Below, one piece after another: positions 8,439 to 17,956 of a stretch of 52,992 nucleotides of DNA (positions are counted from its first letter, which is position 1; each line of letters begins with the position of its first letter). Source of the DNA: Paraclostridium ghonii (GTDB lineage Bacteria > Bacillota > Clostridia > Peptostreptococcales > Peptostreptococcaceae); NCBI RefSeq assembly GCF_023653455.1, contig NZ_JAKEDR010000003.1, positions 1-52,992 on the forward strand, written 5' to 3'. Both the position numbers and the translations under genes were made by a program. The notes beneath the pieces are model-generated. The model was given only the letters and a program-made list of their open reading frames with translations. It had not been told where the DNA came from and searched no databases.

Positions 8439-9344
8439 ATGAACAAAATAGTAAATATTTTAAAACCTACAGGAATGACTTCTCACGATGTTGTAAGTAG
8501 AGTTAGGAAGATATTAAATATAAAAAAAGTTGGTCACACAGGTACCCTTGATCCAGATGCATCAGGGGTACTACCTATATGTATAGGAAAAGCTACAAAG
8601 GTTAGCGAACTTATTCTTAATAAGGATAAGTCATATATTTGTGAACTGACTTTAGGGATAAATACAGATACCTATGACTCATCAGGTGAGATAATAGAAA
8701 GATTTGAAGTTAAGAATATAGATATAGATAAAGTTGAAAAAGCATTTAATACTCAAAGAGGGGAAATAAAGCAACTTCCACCTATGTACTCAGCTTTAAA
8801 AGTAAATGGAAAAAGAATGTGTGATTTAGTTAGAGCTGGAAGAGCTGAAGAAATTACACTTAAATATAGAGATGTTAATATAAAAGAGCTTAATATCCTA
8901 TCATTTAAGAATAATAAAGTGATGTTTTATGTTAAATGTTCTAAAGGAACTTATGTAAGAAGTATATGTTACGATATAGGTAAAGAGTTAGGATGTGGAG
9001 GGCATATGTCATTTTTACTTAGAACATCATCAGGAAAATTCAACATAAACAATGCAATAACATTAGAACAATTAGAAGTGTTTTACAAAGAAGGTAATCT
9101 AGATGAACACTTATATGATATAGATTATGTTTTATCAAACTTTAATAGTATACATATAAATCCGCTTGCAGTTAAATCTTATGTAAATGGAGCTATAGTG
9201 TATAAAAAAGGATTTTTAAAAGGTGATTTTAAAGAAACGGATGAATTTGTACGAGTATATAGTGAAGGTAAGTTTTTAGGAGTAGGTAAATTCTTAAAAG
9301 TTGATGGGACATTATGCTTAAAAAGTGATAAACTATTTGTATAG
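8439..9344 (+). CDS. truB: tRNA pseudouridine(55) synthase TruB
   Basis: A 301-residue protein beginning GILKPTG-like (NILKPTGMTSHDVV). The catalytic Asp38 lies in GHTGTLDPDASGVL; the LPPMYSALKVNGKR and KGTYVRSICYDIG motifs follow. It makes pseudouridine 55 in the T-loop of tRNAs. I start at ATG 8439, eight bases after AAGGA (8426-8430); an ATG at 8430 overlaps that site. The C-terminal extension (about residue 230 on) resembles the PUA-like tail of bacterial TruB. It lies between nrnA and ribF. Confidence 0.97.
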   Translation: MNKIVNILKPTGMTSHDVVSRVRKILNIKKVGHTGTLDPDASGVLPICIGKATKVSELILNKDKSYICELTLGINTDTYDSSGEIIERFEVKNIDIDKVEKAFNTQRGEIKQLPPMYSALKVNGKRMCDLVRAGRAEEITLKYRDVNIKELNILSFKNNKVMFYVKCSKGTYVRSICYDIGKELGCGGHMSFLLRTSSGKFNINNAITLEQLEVFYKEGNLDEHLYDIDYVLSNFNSIHINPLAVKSYVNGAIVYKKGFLKGDFKETDEFVRVYSEGKFLGVGKFLKVDGTLCLKSDKLFV

Positions 9345-9368
9345 AATATAAGTAGTGGGGAATTTATT

Positions 9369-10292
9369 ATGACTATTATAAAATCATTAGATGAAGTACT
9401 GAATATTGAAAATACGGTTGTAACTATTGGGAATTTTGATGGTATTCATAAAGGCCATACAAAGCTTATAGAAGAAGCTGTAAAAGAAGCGAAGTTAAAT
9501 AACTATAAAAGTGTAGTGTTTACGTTTGAAAACCATCCTATGAGGTATTTTAGAGCAAATTCTATAAAAAATATAATTGTAAATGAAGAAAAAATAAAAA
9601 TATTTAAAGAATTAGGTGTAGATATAGTTTTTATGATTCCATTTGATGAGTATATGACTAAAATATCTCCAAAGGATTTTGTAAAAGAAATTTTGCATGG
9701 AAAACTAAAGTGCAAAAAGGTTATAGTAGGGCATGATTTTACATTTGCTAGAAACAAAGAAGGAAATGCTAGCTTGCTTAAAACTTTGGGTAAAAACTAT
9801 GCTATGAATGTAAAGATAATTGAGCCTATAAAAATAAAAGGTACAAGAGTTAGTAGTAGCTATATTAGAAAGCTTATAGATGAAGGTAATGTTAGCGAAA
9901 TTAAGGAGTTTTTGGGCAGAAACTACTCTATAGAAGGAGAAGTTATACATGCTAAAAAATTTGGTAGAACAATGGGATTTCCAACCGCCAATCTTAAGGT
10001 AGATGATAAGCTTATTATACCTAAAAATGGAATATACGCAGTAAGGGTATATGTTAAAAATGAAGTTTACTATGGGGCTACAAACATAGGATACAATCCT
10101 ACAGTAAATGGAAAATCATTATCTATAGAAACCAATATAATTGATTTTGATAAAGATATATATGGTGAAATAATCAAAGTTGAATTTTTAGATAGAATAC
10201 GATATGAAAAAAAATTCAATTCTATAGATGAATTAAAATCGCAATTGAGAAAAGACGTAAATTTTGTATGCAAAAAGTATGTTTACAAGTAG
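9369..10292 (+). CDS. ribF: Bifunctional riboflavin kinase/FAD synthetase
   Basis: A 307-residue RibF. The N-terminal FMN adenylyltransferase has TIGNFDGIHKGHTK (nucleotidyltransferase GxFDGxHxGH) and GHDFTFARNKEG, and the VSSSYIR motif. The C-terminal flavokinase begins near 185 with GRTMGFPTANL and includes GATNIGYNPT and IETNIIDFDKDIYG. It converts riboflavin to FMN and FAD in the cytoplasm. No FMN riboswitch precedes it; it is read through from the translation operon. Start ATG after GTGGGGAA. Confidence 0.97.
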   Translation: MTIIKSLDEVLNIENTVVTIGNFDGIHKGHTKLIEEAVKEAKLNNYKSVVFTFENHPMRYFRANSIKNIIVNEEKIKIFKELGVDIVFMIPFDEYMTKISPKDFVKEILHGKLKCKKVIVGHDFTFARNKEGNASLLKTLGKNYAMNVKIIEPIKIKGTRVSSSYIRKLIDEGNVSEIKEFLGRNYSIEGEVIHAKKFGRTMGFPTANLKVDDKLIIPKNGIYAVRVYVKNEVYYGATNIGYNPTVNGKSLSIETNIIDFDKDIYGEIIKVEFLDRIRYEKKFNSIDELKSQLRKDVNFVCKKYVYK

Positions 10293-10311
10293 TTATGCTT
10301 TATGGTAAAAT
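10282..10311 (+). promoter_or_regulatory. Candidate promoter for rpsO
   Basis: TTTACA (10282-10287) and TAAAAT (10306-10311) are 18 bases apart. The -35 overlaps the end of ribF. Transcription from it would begin just before the structured rpsO leader. Based on pattern only. Confidence 0.4.
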
Positions 10312-10312
10312 A

Positions 10313-10374
10313 AAGTTCGTGAACCGCTACTCAGCATTTGAATACTCCAATCAATGCTTAGTAATCGGGGATTT
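10313..10374 (+). promoter_or_regulatory. rpsO (S15) structured 5' leader
   Basis: Between ribF and rpsO a nested structure is visible: AGCATT (10333-10338) pairs with AATGCT (10353-10358), TACT just outside pairs with AGTA, and CCG with CGG farther out. Many bacteria control rpsO by binding of S15 to such a leader. The region fits that role in position and shape; the exact structural class was not tested. GGAGG for the gene lies at 10385-10389. Confidence 0.55.
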
Positions 10375-10398
10375 AATAAAAAATGGAGGTATTAACAA

Positions 10399-10653
10399 AT
10401 GAACAAAACTGAAATAATAAAAGAATTCGGAAGAGCTGAAGGAGATACTGGTTCTCCAGAAGTACAAATAGCATTATTAACAGCTAGAATAAACGAGTTA
10501 AACGATCACTTAAAAACTCATAAAAAAGATCATCACTCAAGAAGAGGTCTTTTAAAGATGGTTGGTAAGAGAAGAAACTTATTAGCTTACTTAAAAGAGA
10601 GAGATCTAGAAGGATACAGAGCTTTAATAGCTAAGTTAGGATTAAGAAAATAA
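10399..10653 (+). CDS. rpsO: 30S ribosomal protein S15
   Basis: An 84-residue S15 with the family signature [21 protein letters not shown] followed in order by KDHHSRRGL and [11 protein letters not shown], shown here in parts. It is slightly shorter than the 88-89 residues of B. subtilis or E. coli S15. It binds the central domain of 16S rRNA and helps order the 30S platform. It lies at the end of the rimP-ribF operon and before a terminator, and probably has its own promoter and leader. Confidence 0.98.
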   Translation: MNKTEIIKEFGRAEGDTGSPEVQIALLTARINELNDHLKTHKKDHHSRRGLLKMVGKRRNLLAYLKERDLEGYRALIAKLGLRK

Positions 10654-10672
10654 TTATATTTTTTAGATAAAG

Positions 10673-10698
10673 AAAGAAGGTTTAAGCCTTCTTTTTTT
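10673..10698 (+). terminator. Intrinsic terminator after rpsO
   Basis: AAAGAAGG (10673-10680) pairs with CCTTCTTT (10687-10694), followed by TTTT. It closes the translation operon. Confidence 0.85.
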
Positions 10699-10829
10699 GT
10701 TTAGGTACTTTAATAAGTATAAGTTTTACACAGATGCAAAAAAATTACAAATTGTATAAAATTAAATTAAAATATATAAAGGAATAGTATAATTTATATA
10801 GAAATTTTTCTTTTAGGAGGGGATTTACT

Positions 10830-11663
10830 ATGAAAATAAAATTAATATGCGATAGTTTATGTGATATTCCTATGGATTTAGCTCAAAAACATGAAATAGA
10901 AATAATTCCATTAACTATAATTATAGAAGACAAAGAATATAAAGATGGTACAGACATGACAAATGAAGAATTTTATAAAAATATGAAAAAGATACATACT
11001 GTACCCAAGACGTCTCAGGCAACATATATGCAATTTAAAGAAGTTTTCGATAAATATAAGGATGACTACTCAATAATTTGTATAAATGGATCATCTAAAT
11101 CTTCTGGAACATATCAAAGTGCTATGATGGCTAAAAATGACACAGAAGGAGATATACATGTATTTGATACATTGAATTTATCCCTAGGAAGTGGGCAATT
11201 TGTTATAAAAGCTTGTGAGCTTATAGAAAAGAATACGGATGCTAAAAGTATAATAGCTCAACTAGAAGCTTTAAGAGATAGTGTAAACTTATTTTTTGTT
11301 CCAGATAGCTTAGAGTATCTAAAAAGAAGTGGAAGGGTATCTGTGACTACAGCTGCCATAGGCAATATGCTAAGTTTAAAACCTGTATTTTCAATGAAAG
11401 ATGGGAATATATCTTTAGTTACCAAAGTAAGAGGGAAAAAGCATGTAGTACATACATTGATAGACTTATTAAAATCTCAATATGATAATTTTGAAGATAA
11501 AAATATAATGATTGGATGCGGAGCTAATGTAGGTGACTTTGAAATATTACAAAAAGAAGTTGAAGAAAGCTTGAAAGTTAAAAAATTATATTTTACTAGA
11601 GGTGGAGCTTGTATTTGTTCACATACAGGTCCAGATATAATAGCTATTAGTTGTTCAAATTAA
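10830..11663 (+). CDS. DegV family fatty-acid-binding protein
   Basis: A 277-residue DegV (EDD fold) protein. The N-terminus KLICDSLCDIP and the central RSGRVSVTTAAIGNMLSLKP are hallmark motifs; TSQAT and GSSKSSGTYQSA line the acyl-binding pocket in relatives. Members bind a free fatty acid and some (FakB) present it to the kinase FakA; no fakA gene is in the window, so a FakB role is only possible. A single-gene unit between the rpsO terminator and pnp, with AGGAGG upstream. Confidence 0.92.
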   Translation: MKIKLICDSLCDIPMDLAQKHEIEIIPLTIIIEDKEYKDGTDMTNEEFYKNMKKIHTVPKTSQATYMQFKEVFDKYKDDYSIICINGSSKSSGTYQSAMMAKNDTEGDIHVFDTLNLSLGSGQFVIKACELIEKNTDAKSIIAQLEALRDSVNLFFVPDSLEYLKRSGRVSVTTAAIGNMLSLKPVFSMKDGNISLVTKVRGKKHVVHTLIDLLKSQYDNFEDKNIMIGCGANVGDFEILQKEVEESLKVKKLYFTRGGACICSHTGPDIIAISCSN

Positions 11664-11854
11664 ATGTATTAAATTTTGCATAATAAGCAAATAATATATA
11701 AAAATAAATATTTGCTAATTTACGTTTTGTATCTCTAAATTATATTGATGAAAGCTAGTAATTTACTTTTATGTTGTTAAATTATAGTATTTTTGATAAG
11801 ATAGTACATAGGATACTAAACGCGGTTTTTAATAAAGAGGAGGTACAAGCATTA

Positions 11855-13984
11855 ATGTTTGAACATAAAGTTTTTAAAATGGATTTTGCAGGAAGAGAGC
11901 TTTCTGTTGAAATAGGAAAAATTGCCGAACTAGCTAGTGGAAGTGCCATACTTCAATATGGTGAGACTATGGTTATGGTTAATACTTCAAAGTCAGCGCA
12001 ACCAAGAGATGGAATAGATTTCTTCCCTTTAAGTGTTGATTATGAAGAAAAATTATATTCAGTAGGAAAAATACCTGGAGGATTCTTAAAAAGAGAAGGA
12101 AAACCTTCAGAAAAAGCTATACTTACATCAAGACTTATAGATAGACCTATAAGACCTTTATTCCCGAAAGGATTTAGAAATGATGTACAAGTAGTAGCAA
12201 CAGTTTTATCAGTTGATCAAGATTGTACACCTGATATAGTAGCAATGATAGGTTCATCTATAGCATTATCTATATCTGACATACCATTTAATGGACCTAC
12301 AGGATCTGTATTAGTAGGATTAGTAGATGGTGCATTTGTTATAAATCCAACTGCTGAGCAAAGAGAAAAAAGTTCGCTACACCTTGTAGTATCAGGAACG
12401 AAAGATGCTATAATGATGGTTGAAGCAGGTGCAGAGGAAATACCAGATGAATTAATGTTAGAAGCTATATTATTTGCGCATGAAGAAATCAAAAAAGTTG
12501 TTGAGTTTATAGAAACTATAGTTGCTGAAGTTGGAAAAGAAAAAATTGAAGTTACTCTTTTTGAAATAAATGCAGATGTAGAAAAAGATGTTCGTGACTT
12601 TGCTACAGACAAAATGAGAGAAGCTGTAAAAACTGTAGAAAAACTTGAAAGAATGGAAAAAATGGATGCAGTTAAAGAAGAAACTTTTGATAATTTTGAA
12701 GATATAGCAGAAGAGTTTGGACAAGATATAGAAGAGACACTACATGCTATAATAAAAGAACAAGTTAGAAAGCTTATAGTACATGAAAATGTAAGACCAG
12801 ATAATAGAAAGCCAGATGAAATAAGACCTATATGGTGTGATAATGGGTTTATACCAAGAACGCATGGATCTGGACTATTTACAAGAGGTCAAACTCAAGT
12901 AATGTCTATAGCAACACTAGGAGCTTTAGGAGATGTTCAAATACTTGATGGACTTGATGAAGAAGAAAGCAAAAGATATATGCATCACTACAACTTCCCA
13001 GCATATAGTGTTGGAGAATCTAGACCTTCAAGAGGTCCAGGTAGAAGAGAAATAGGACATGGTGCACTTGCAGAAAGAGCATTAATTCCTGTGCTACCTT
13101 CAAAAGAAGATTTCCCATATGCAATAAGAGTTGTTTCTGAAGTTTTAAGTTCTAACGGATCAACATCTCAAGGTAGTGTATGTGGATCAACATTATCTCT
13201 TTTAGATGCAGGGGTTCCATTAAAAGATATGGTAGCAGGAATTGCTATGGGGCTTATAAAGCATGATGATAAGGTTGCTGTACTTTCAGATATACAAGGG
13301 ATGGAAGATCATTTAGGAGATATGGACTTTAAGGTTGCAGGTACTGAGCAGGGTATAACTGCTATACAAATGGATATAAAAATAGCTGGTATAGATGAAG
13401 AAGTTTTAAGAACTGCTTTAAAGCAAGCTAAAGTAGGTAGAATACACATACTAAATGAAATGAGAAAAACTATATCAAAACCTAAACCAGAGCTTTCTAA
13501 ATATGCTCCTAAAATAGTAACAATGAATATAAATCCAGATAAAATAAGAGATGTTATTGGACCAGGTGGTAAAATAATAACTAAAATTATCGATGAAACT
13601 GGAGTTAAAATAGATATAGAACAAACAGGAGAAGTATTTATAAGTGGTATAGAAGCTGAAATGATAGCTAAAGCTCAACAAATTATAAATGATATAGTTG
13701 CTGAAGCTGAAGTAGGTGAAACTTATACTGGTAAAGTAACAAGAATAATGAATTTTGGTGCATTTGTTGAAATACTTCCAGGAAAAGAAGGATTACTTCA
13801 TGTATCTCACATAGCTCATGAAAGAGTTAACAAAGTTGAGGATGTTTTAAACATAGGTGAAGAAGTAAAAGTTAAAGTAACTGAAATAGATGAAAAAGGT
13901 AGAGTTAATTTATCTAGAAAAGTACTTTTACCAAAACCTGAGAAAAAAGAAGTTAAAGAAGTAAAAGAAAATAAAGAAAAATAA
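11855..13984 (+). CDS. pnp: Polyribonucleotide nucleotidyltransferase (PNPase)
   Basis: A 709-residue PNPase with two RNase PH domains split by an all-alpha linker, then KH ([15 protein letters not shown]) and S1 ([19 protein letters not shown]) domains. The catalytic core includes [15 protein letters not shown] and [10 protein letters not shown]. It degrades RNA 3' to 5' using phosphate and is a degradosome component with RNase Y, also encoded here. I start at ATG 11855, 11 bases after GAGGAGG (11837-11843), which gives MFEHKVFKM; an in-frame ATG at 11771 lacks a ribosome site and would add 28 unlikely residues. Confidence 0.98.
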   Translation: MFEHKVFKMDFAGRELSVEIGKIAELASGSAILQYGETMVMVNTSKSAQPRDGIDFFPLSVDYEEKLYSVGKIPGGFLKREGKPSEKAILTSRLIDRPIRPLFPKGFRNDVQVVATVLSVDQDCTPDIVAMIGSSIALSISDIPFNGPTGSVLVGLVDGAFVINPTAEQREKSSLHLVVSGTKDAIMMVEAGAEEIPDELMLEAILFAHEEIKKVVEFIETIVAEVGKEKIEVTLFEINADVEKDVRDFATDKMREAVKTVEKLERMEKMDAVKEETFDNFEDIAEEFGQDIEETLHAIIKEQVRKLIVHENVRPDNRKPDEIRPIWCDNGFIPRTHGSGLFTRGQTQVMSIATLGALGDVQILDGLDEEESKRYMHHYNFPAYSVGESRPSRGPGRREIGHGALAERALIPVLPSKEDFPYAIRVVSEVLSSNGSTSQGSVCGSTLSLLDAGVPLKDMVAGIAMGLIKHDDKVAVLSDIQGMEDHLGDMDFKVAGTEQGITAIQMDIKIAGIDEEVLRTALKQAKVGRIHILNEMRKTISKPKPELSKYAPKIVTMNINPDKIRDVIGPGGKIITKIIDETGVKIDIEQTGEVFISGIEAEMIAKAQQIINDIVAEAEVGETYTGKVTRIMNFGAFVEILPGKEGLLHVSHIAHERVNKVEDVLNIGEEVKVKVTEIDEKGRVNLSRKVLLPKPEKKEVKEVKENKEK

Positions 13985-14020
13985 ATTATAGTTTGATCAA
14001 GTAGATAGCTATAATTGTAA

Positions 14021-14060
14021 AAAAGAGATCCCTTAATTTTAAGGGATCTCTTTTGTTTTT
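14021..14060 (+). terminator. Intrinsic terminator after pnp
   Basis: AAAAGAGATCCCTTA (14021-14035) pairs perfectly with TAAGGGATCTCTTTT (14040-14054), 15 bp, followed by a T-rich tail. Confidence 0.9.
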
Positions 14061-14070
14061 TTCTCAAAAC

Positions 14071-14170
14071 TAGCGAAGTTTAAAAGTTATTTGTTGACGA
14101 AACACTTACAAGCAAAGCTTGTCGTGTGAAGGAAACATATAGCTTTTAAACGAGCGCCACCACAATAAGC
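14071..14170 (+). ncRNA. Structured GC-richer intergenic element of unknown role
   Basis: Positions 14078-14090 pair with 14139-14151 (13 bp, one T-G pair). Inside lies a second hairpin: ACAC/GTGT (14102-14105 with 14124-14127) and ACAAGC/GCTTGT (14108-14113 with 14117-14122). A tail, GAGCGCCACCACAATAAGC, follows. I see no open frame and no match to a riboswitch class I know. It may be a small RNA, a dispersed repeat or a leader for ylxY. Confidence 0.35.
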
Positions 14171-14253
14171 ATTTTTTGCAATAATAAAAGCAATTTAAGT
14201 TATAGGGATGTGTAAATATATAATATATAATAAAATGCATAAAAGATAAACTG

Positions 14254-14298
14254 TCCTAATACAATTTAATGAAGAAATAAATTGTACATATTAGGAGG
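14254..14298 (+). promoter_or_regulatory. Hairpin burying the ylxY ribosome site
   Basis: TCCTAATA (14254-14261) pairs with TATTAGGA (14289-14296), and CAATTTA (14262-14268) with TAAATTG (14278-14284), with a 4-base bulge on the 3' side. The 3' arm contains the AGGAGG at 14293-14298, so the fold would hide the ribosome binding site. See findings. Confidence 0.5.
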
Positions 14299-14305
14299 AA
14301 TTTTT

Positions 14306-15049
14306 ATGATAATGATGGTACTTAACAAAAAAAAGCTTAGAAAAATATTCATGATAGCTTTAGTTACAATATTAGCAATCATAGGCGTTGTATTTATGAC
14401 AAAGGATAAAGCTAAGCCTACATTTAATATGTTTTACAGAGCTAGTGAACCATATTACAATGGAACGAAAGAAAAGAGTGGATACGTTGCAATAAGTTGC
14501 AACGTAGACCTTGGATGGGAAACTGAATATCTAGAAAAAATTTTAAATGTATTAGATGAAAAAAAAGCTAAAATAACTTTTGCTGTAACAGGAAGATGGG
14601 CAGAAGAAAATCCTGAACTTTTATTAGAAATTCAAAAGAAGGGACATGAAATAGCAAATCATGGATATAAACATCTAGACTATGGAACATTAGACTATGA
14701 TAAAAATTACGAGCAAATAAAAACATCAAAAGAAATAATTGAAAATATAACAAAAACAAAAACTAAGTTTTTTCAAGCTCCAGGAGGTTCATTTAATAAA
14801 GATACAGTAAAAGCATGTAATGATTTAGGATACATACCTTATAAATGGGATATAGATACAATAGACTGGAAAAATAGACAAGAACCTGAAGTAATTATAA
14901 AAAGAGTTAAGTCTAAAGATATGAAAGATTCTAGCATAATACTTATGCATCCTACATATGCAAGTGCAGAAGGTATTGATGATATAATAAAAATCATAGA
15001 AGAAAAAAACTTAAAGCCAGGCAAACTTAGTGACGTATTTAATTTATAA
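14306..15049 (+). CDS. ylxY: YlxY-type polysaccharide deacetylase
   Basis: About 247 residues: a signal anchor (about 12-31), then a carbohydrate esterase 4 (NodB) domain. Visible motifs: TFAVTGRWAEENP, GHEIANHGYKHLD with metal-type histidines H119 and H123, FFQAPGGSFN and ILMHPT (H215). The usual TFDDG is replaced by CNVDLG (only Asp68 left), and the RxP arginine is Gln157, so classic de-N-acetylase activity is doubtful. Its position between pnp and the M16 peptidase matches B. subtilis ylxY, a cell-surface protein of unclear function. Start ATG 14306, seven bases after AGGAGG. Confidence 0.88.
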   Translation: MIMMVLNKKKLRKIFMIALVTILAIIGVVFMTKDKAKPTFNMFYRASEPYYNGTKEKSGYVAISCNVDLGWETEYLEKILNVLDEKKAKITFAVTGRWAEENPELLLEIQKKGHEIANHGYKHLDYGTLDYDKNYEQIKTSKEIIENITKTKTKFFQAPGGSFNKDTVKACNDLGYIPYKWDIDTIDWKNRQEPEVIIKRVKSKDMKDSSIILMHPTYASAEGIDDIIKIIEEKNLKPGKLSDVFNL

Positions 15050-15170
15050 AATTATTTTGATATTGAATAATTGACTTCACTAACTTATAATTTAAAAGAC
15101 ATTGATTAAGATAAAAACTTATATGATTATCATAAATACTTTAATGCATAAATAAAATTGGAGGATGAGT

Positions 15171-16415
15171 ATGTACAAAACGCACAAATTGAGTAATGGA
15201 CTTACAATAATAGGGGAAGAAATACCATATCTAAAATCTATAACATTAGGTGTTTGGGTAAATGCAGGATCAAGAATAGAAAATGAAGAGTTAAGTGGTA
15301 TATCTCATTTTATAGAACATATGTTGTTTAAAGGAACTAAAAATAGAACTTCTAAGGAAATTGCTAGCACTGTAGATAATTTAGGTGGACAAATAAATGC
15401 TTTTACTAGTAAAGAATGTACGTGTTATTATGTTAAATTATTAGATGAGCACATAAATATTGGAATAGATATATTAAGTGATATGTTCTTAAACCCTTTA
15501 TTTAATGAAAAAGATATAGATAAAGAAAGGCAGGTTATAATAGAGGAACTAAAAATGTATGAAGATTCTCCAGAAGACTTAGTATACGATCTTCTTATGG
15601 AAGGAATATATAAAACTGATGCTTTAGGAATGAATATAATTGGAAGTGAAGAGTCTTTATACAATATTGATATAGATACTATAAAGAATTATTTTGAAAA
15701 GTATTACGTAGGCAGTAACTCTGTAATATCTGTAAGTGGAAACTTTAAATTTGAAGAAATAGTAGAACTTATAGAATCAAAGTTTAAAGACTTACCAAAA
15801 GGAAATGTAGATGTATCAATAACAGAACCTGAATTTCATCCGTGTTTTATAGCTAGAAACAAAGATACAGAGCAAGTCAACTTAGCTATTAGCTTAAAAG
15901 CTATACCTCTAGAATGTAGAGAAGATACATATGCATTGTCTATAGTAAACAACATTTTTGGAGGGAGTATAAGCTCAAGATTATTTCAAAATATAAGAGA
16001 AAATAAAGGTTTAGTATATTCTATATATTCTGCGCCTAGTCTTTATAGAAAAAGTGGAGAACTAGGAATTTATGCTAGTATGAGTAACGAAAATCTAAAA
16101 AAAGTATATAATTTAGTATTAGAAGAAATTGAGAACCTAAGAAAGAATCATATTACAGATGAAGAGATAAAAGCAAGTAAAGAACAATTAAAAGGCAGTT
16201 ATATTCTTGATTTAGAAAGTACTAGTAGTAGAATGATGTCAATTGGTAAAGCAATGATACTAACAAAAAAAGTAAAAAATCCTAACGATATTATAGAAAG
16301 TATAAATAATATTGACAAAGATAGAATAGACTTAATTATAGACAAGGTATTTAATGTAGAAAATATCGGAGTATGTATCGTAGGAAGGGATGTAGAAGAT
16401 ATAACTTTAGACTAA
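15171..16415 (+). CDS. mlpA: M16 family zinc metallopeptidase (MlpA/YmxG-like)
   Basis: A 414-residue pitrilysin-type peptidase with the inverted zinc motif HFIEH (His46, Glu49, His50) near the N-terminus and the second M16 domain from about residue 170. GGSISSRLFQNIRENKGL is the usual C-domain signature. It begins at ATG 15171, six bases after GGAGG; an ATG at 15165 touches that site. Gene order pnp-ylxY-mlpA-ymxH matches B. subtilis, where the homologue MlpA/YmxG affects protease production. Cytoplasmic by lack of a signal peptide; substrates unknown. Confidence 0.94.
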   Translation: MYKTHKLSNGLTIIGEEIPYLKSITLGVWVNAGSRIENEELSGISHFIEHMLFKGTKNRTSKEIASTVDNLGGQINAFTSKECTCYYVKLLDEHINIGIDILSDMFLNPLFNEKDIDKERQVIIEELKMYEDSPEDLVYDLLMEGIYKTDALGMNIIGSEESLYNIDIDTIKNYFEKYYVGSNSVISVSGNFKFEEIVELIESKFKDLPKGNVDVSITEPEFHPCFIARNKDTEQVNLAISLKAIPLECREDTYALSIVNNIFGGSISSRLFQNIRENKGLVYSIYSAPSLYRKSGELGIYASMSNENLKKVYNLVLEEIENLRKNHITDEEIKASKEQLKGSYILDLESTSSRMMSIGKAMILTKKVKNPNDIIESINNIDKDRIDLIIDKVFNVENIGVCIVGRDVEDITLD

Positions 16416-16482
16416 TTAGCTAGACATATAATCAAGAGGTTATCTATATTGGATATATATTAGTTTATATGGGGGGATACTT

Positions 16483-16728
16483 ATGAATTTATCTGAAGTA
16501 GCAGGTAAGGAGATTGTAAACTTAGTTACAGGAGAAAGATTAGGAGTTGTTGGAGAGTGCGACCTTATAATTGAAGACACTACAGGAAAGATACTAGCTT
16601 TATTGATTCCTAGAGAACGAGGCTTTTTTGGATTTAGGAAAGATAAATCGGTACTAGAAGTACCGTGGAGAAATGTAAAAAAAATTGGTAATGACATGAT
16701 TATAATAGAATACGAGGGCATGTACTAG
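16483..16728 (+). CDS. ymxH: YlmC/YmxH family PRC-barrel protein
   Basis: An 81-residue single PRC-barrel domain: MNLSEVAGKEIVNL, then GVVGECDLIIEDTTGKI, and a C-terminal VPWRNVKKIGNDMIII. The family is widespread in spore-forming Firmicutes and often listed as YlmC/YmxH sporulation protein; no biochemical role is established. It lies between mlpA and aspartokinase as in B. subtilis. Start ATG follows a GGGGGG stretch at 16471-16476. Confidence 0.9.
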   Translation: MNLSEVAGKEIVNLVTGERLGVVGECDLIIEDTTGKILALLIPRERGFFGFRKDKSVLEVPWRNVKKIGNDMIIIEYEGMY

Positions 16729-16737
16729 GAGGATAAT

Positions 16738-17955
16738 ATGACGATAGTAGTTCAAAAATTTGGTGGGACATCTGTGGAATCTTATGAAAAAATGCAACAA
16801 GTTTGCAATATAATAAAAAACTATAAAGAAAAAGGATTGGATTTAGTTGTGGTAGTTTCTGCAATGGGAAGAAAAGGAGCTCCATATGCAACGGATACAT
16901 TAATAAATCTTTGTAAAGGAATAAATGAAAATTCATCTAAGAGAGAACTAGATTTAATAATGTCTTGTGGAGAAATAATATCAGGAACTATACTTACTAA
17001 CATGTTAAAAGGGAATGGAATAGATGCAGTTTTTTTAACAGGTAGCCAAGCTGGGATATATACTGATGGAAAATTCTCAGATTCAAGAATATTAGATATA
17101 AAGCCTGAAAGAATATATAAAGAATTAGATTCAGGTAAAGTAGTTATCGTAGCAGGATTCCAAGGTACTACAGAAAGTGGAGAAATAACAACTCTTGGAA
17201 GAGGTGGAAGCGATACATCTGCAGTTGCTATAGGAAAAGCTTTAGAATGTGAAACTGTTGAGATTTATACAGATGTTAATGGTATAATGACAGCAGATCC
17301 TAGAGTGGAACCTGAAGCAAAGGTTTTAGATTATATAAACTATGAAGAAGTTTTTCAAATGGCAGATAAAGGTGCAAAGGTAATTCACCCAAGAGCTGTT
17401 GAAATTGCAAAAAGTGGATCTATAACTTTAAATATAAAAAATACTTTAAATCCATCTCATCCAGGAACTAAAATAAGTGGAATGAGTCCTAAGTTTGAAG
17501 TTAACAAAGAAATGAAGTCTTTACAAAGTATGACTGCAGTAGCAGTAGCTCATAAAAGTGGGATTACTCAAATAAAAGTTAAGTCAAAAGAAGATATATT
17601 TACAGATATAATGAATGAAATTGAAGCAAATGAAATTAGTTTGGATATGATTAATTTCTTTGTTGAAGAAAAAACTTTCGTAATAGATTATGAAAGGTTA
17701 AATATATTAAAAAATATACTTAATAATCATGGTTTAGATTATACAGTTAAAGAAAATTGTGCAAAGGTAACTCTTATAGGTTCAAAAATGACAGGGATAC
17801 CAGGAGTTATGGCAAAAATAGTAAGAGCTTTATCTAAGTCTAAAATTAACTTATTACAAACATCAGATTCTAACATGACGATATCTTGTTTAGTTGAAGA
17901 AAAAGATATGAAGATAGCCGTTCATGCTATACATGATGAATTTAAATTAAATTAA
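16738..17955 (+). CDS. lysC: Aspartate kinase
   Basis: A 405-residue enzyme with the N-terminal KFGGTSVES motif, FQGTTESGEITTLGRGGSDT in the catalytic core and two C-terminal ACT domains (from about 265), the second with GSKMTGIPGVMAKI. It phosphorylates aspartate at the head of the lysine, threonine, methionine and diaminopimelate pathway. Length fits the lysC/dapG alpha form. I see no lysine riboswitch upstream, and the position after ymxH matches B. subtilis dapG, the isozyme tied to diaminopimelate and dipicolinate. Ten bases separate it from ymxH. Confidence 0.96.
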   Translation: MTIVVQKFGGTSVESYEKMQQVCNIIKNYKEKGLDLVVVVSAMGRKGAPYATDTLINLCKGINENSSKRELDLIMSCGEIISGTILTNMLKGNGIDAVFLTGSQAGIYTDGKFSDSRILDIKPERIYKELDSGKVVIVAGFQGTTESGEITTLGRGGSDTSAVAIGKALECETVEIYTDVNGIMTADPRVEPEAKVLDYINYEEVFQMADKGAKVIHPRAVEIAKSGSITLNIKNTLNPSHPGTKISGMSPKFEVNKEMKSLQSMTAVAVAHKSGITQIKVKSKEDIFTDIMNEIEANEISLDMINFFVEEKTFVIDYERLNILKNILNNHGLDYTVKENCAKVTLIGSKMTGIPGVMAKIVRALSKSKINLLQTSDSNMTISCLVEEKDMKIAVHAIHDEFKLN

Positions 17956-17956
17956 T

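Noticed and set aside
12217..12724. Two overlapping minus-strand frames inside pnp
   Set aside because: Shadows of the pnp coding frame without start signals or recognisable domains.
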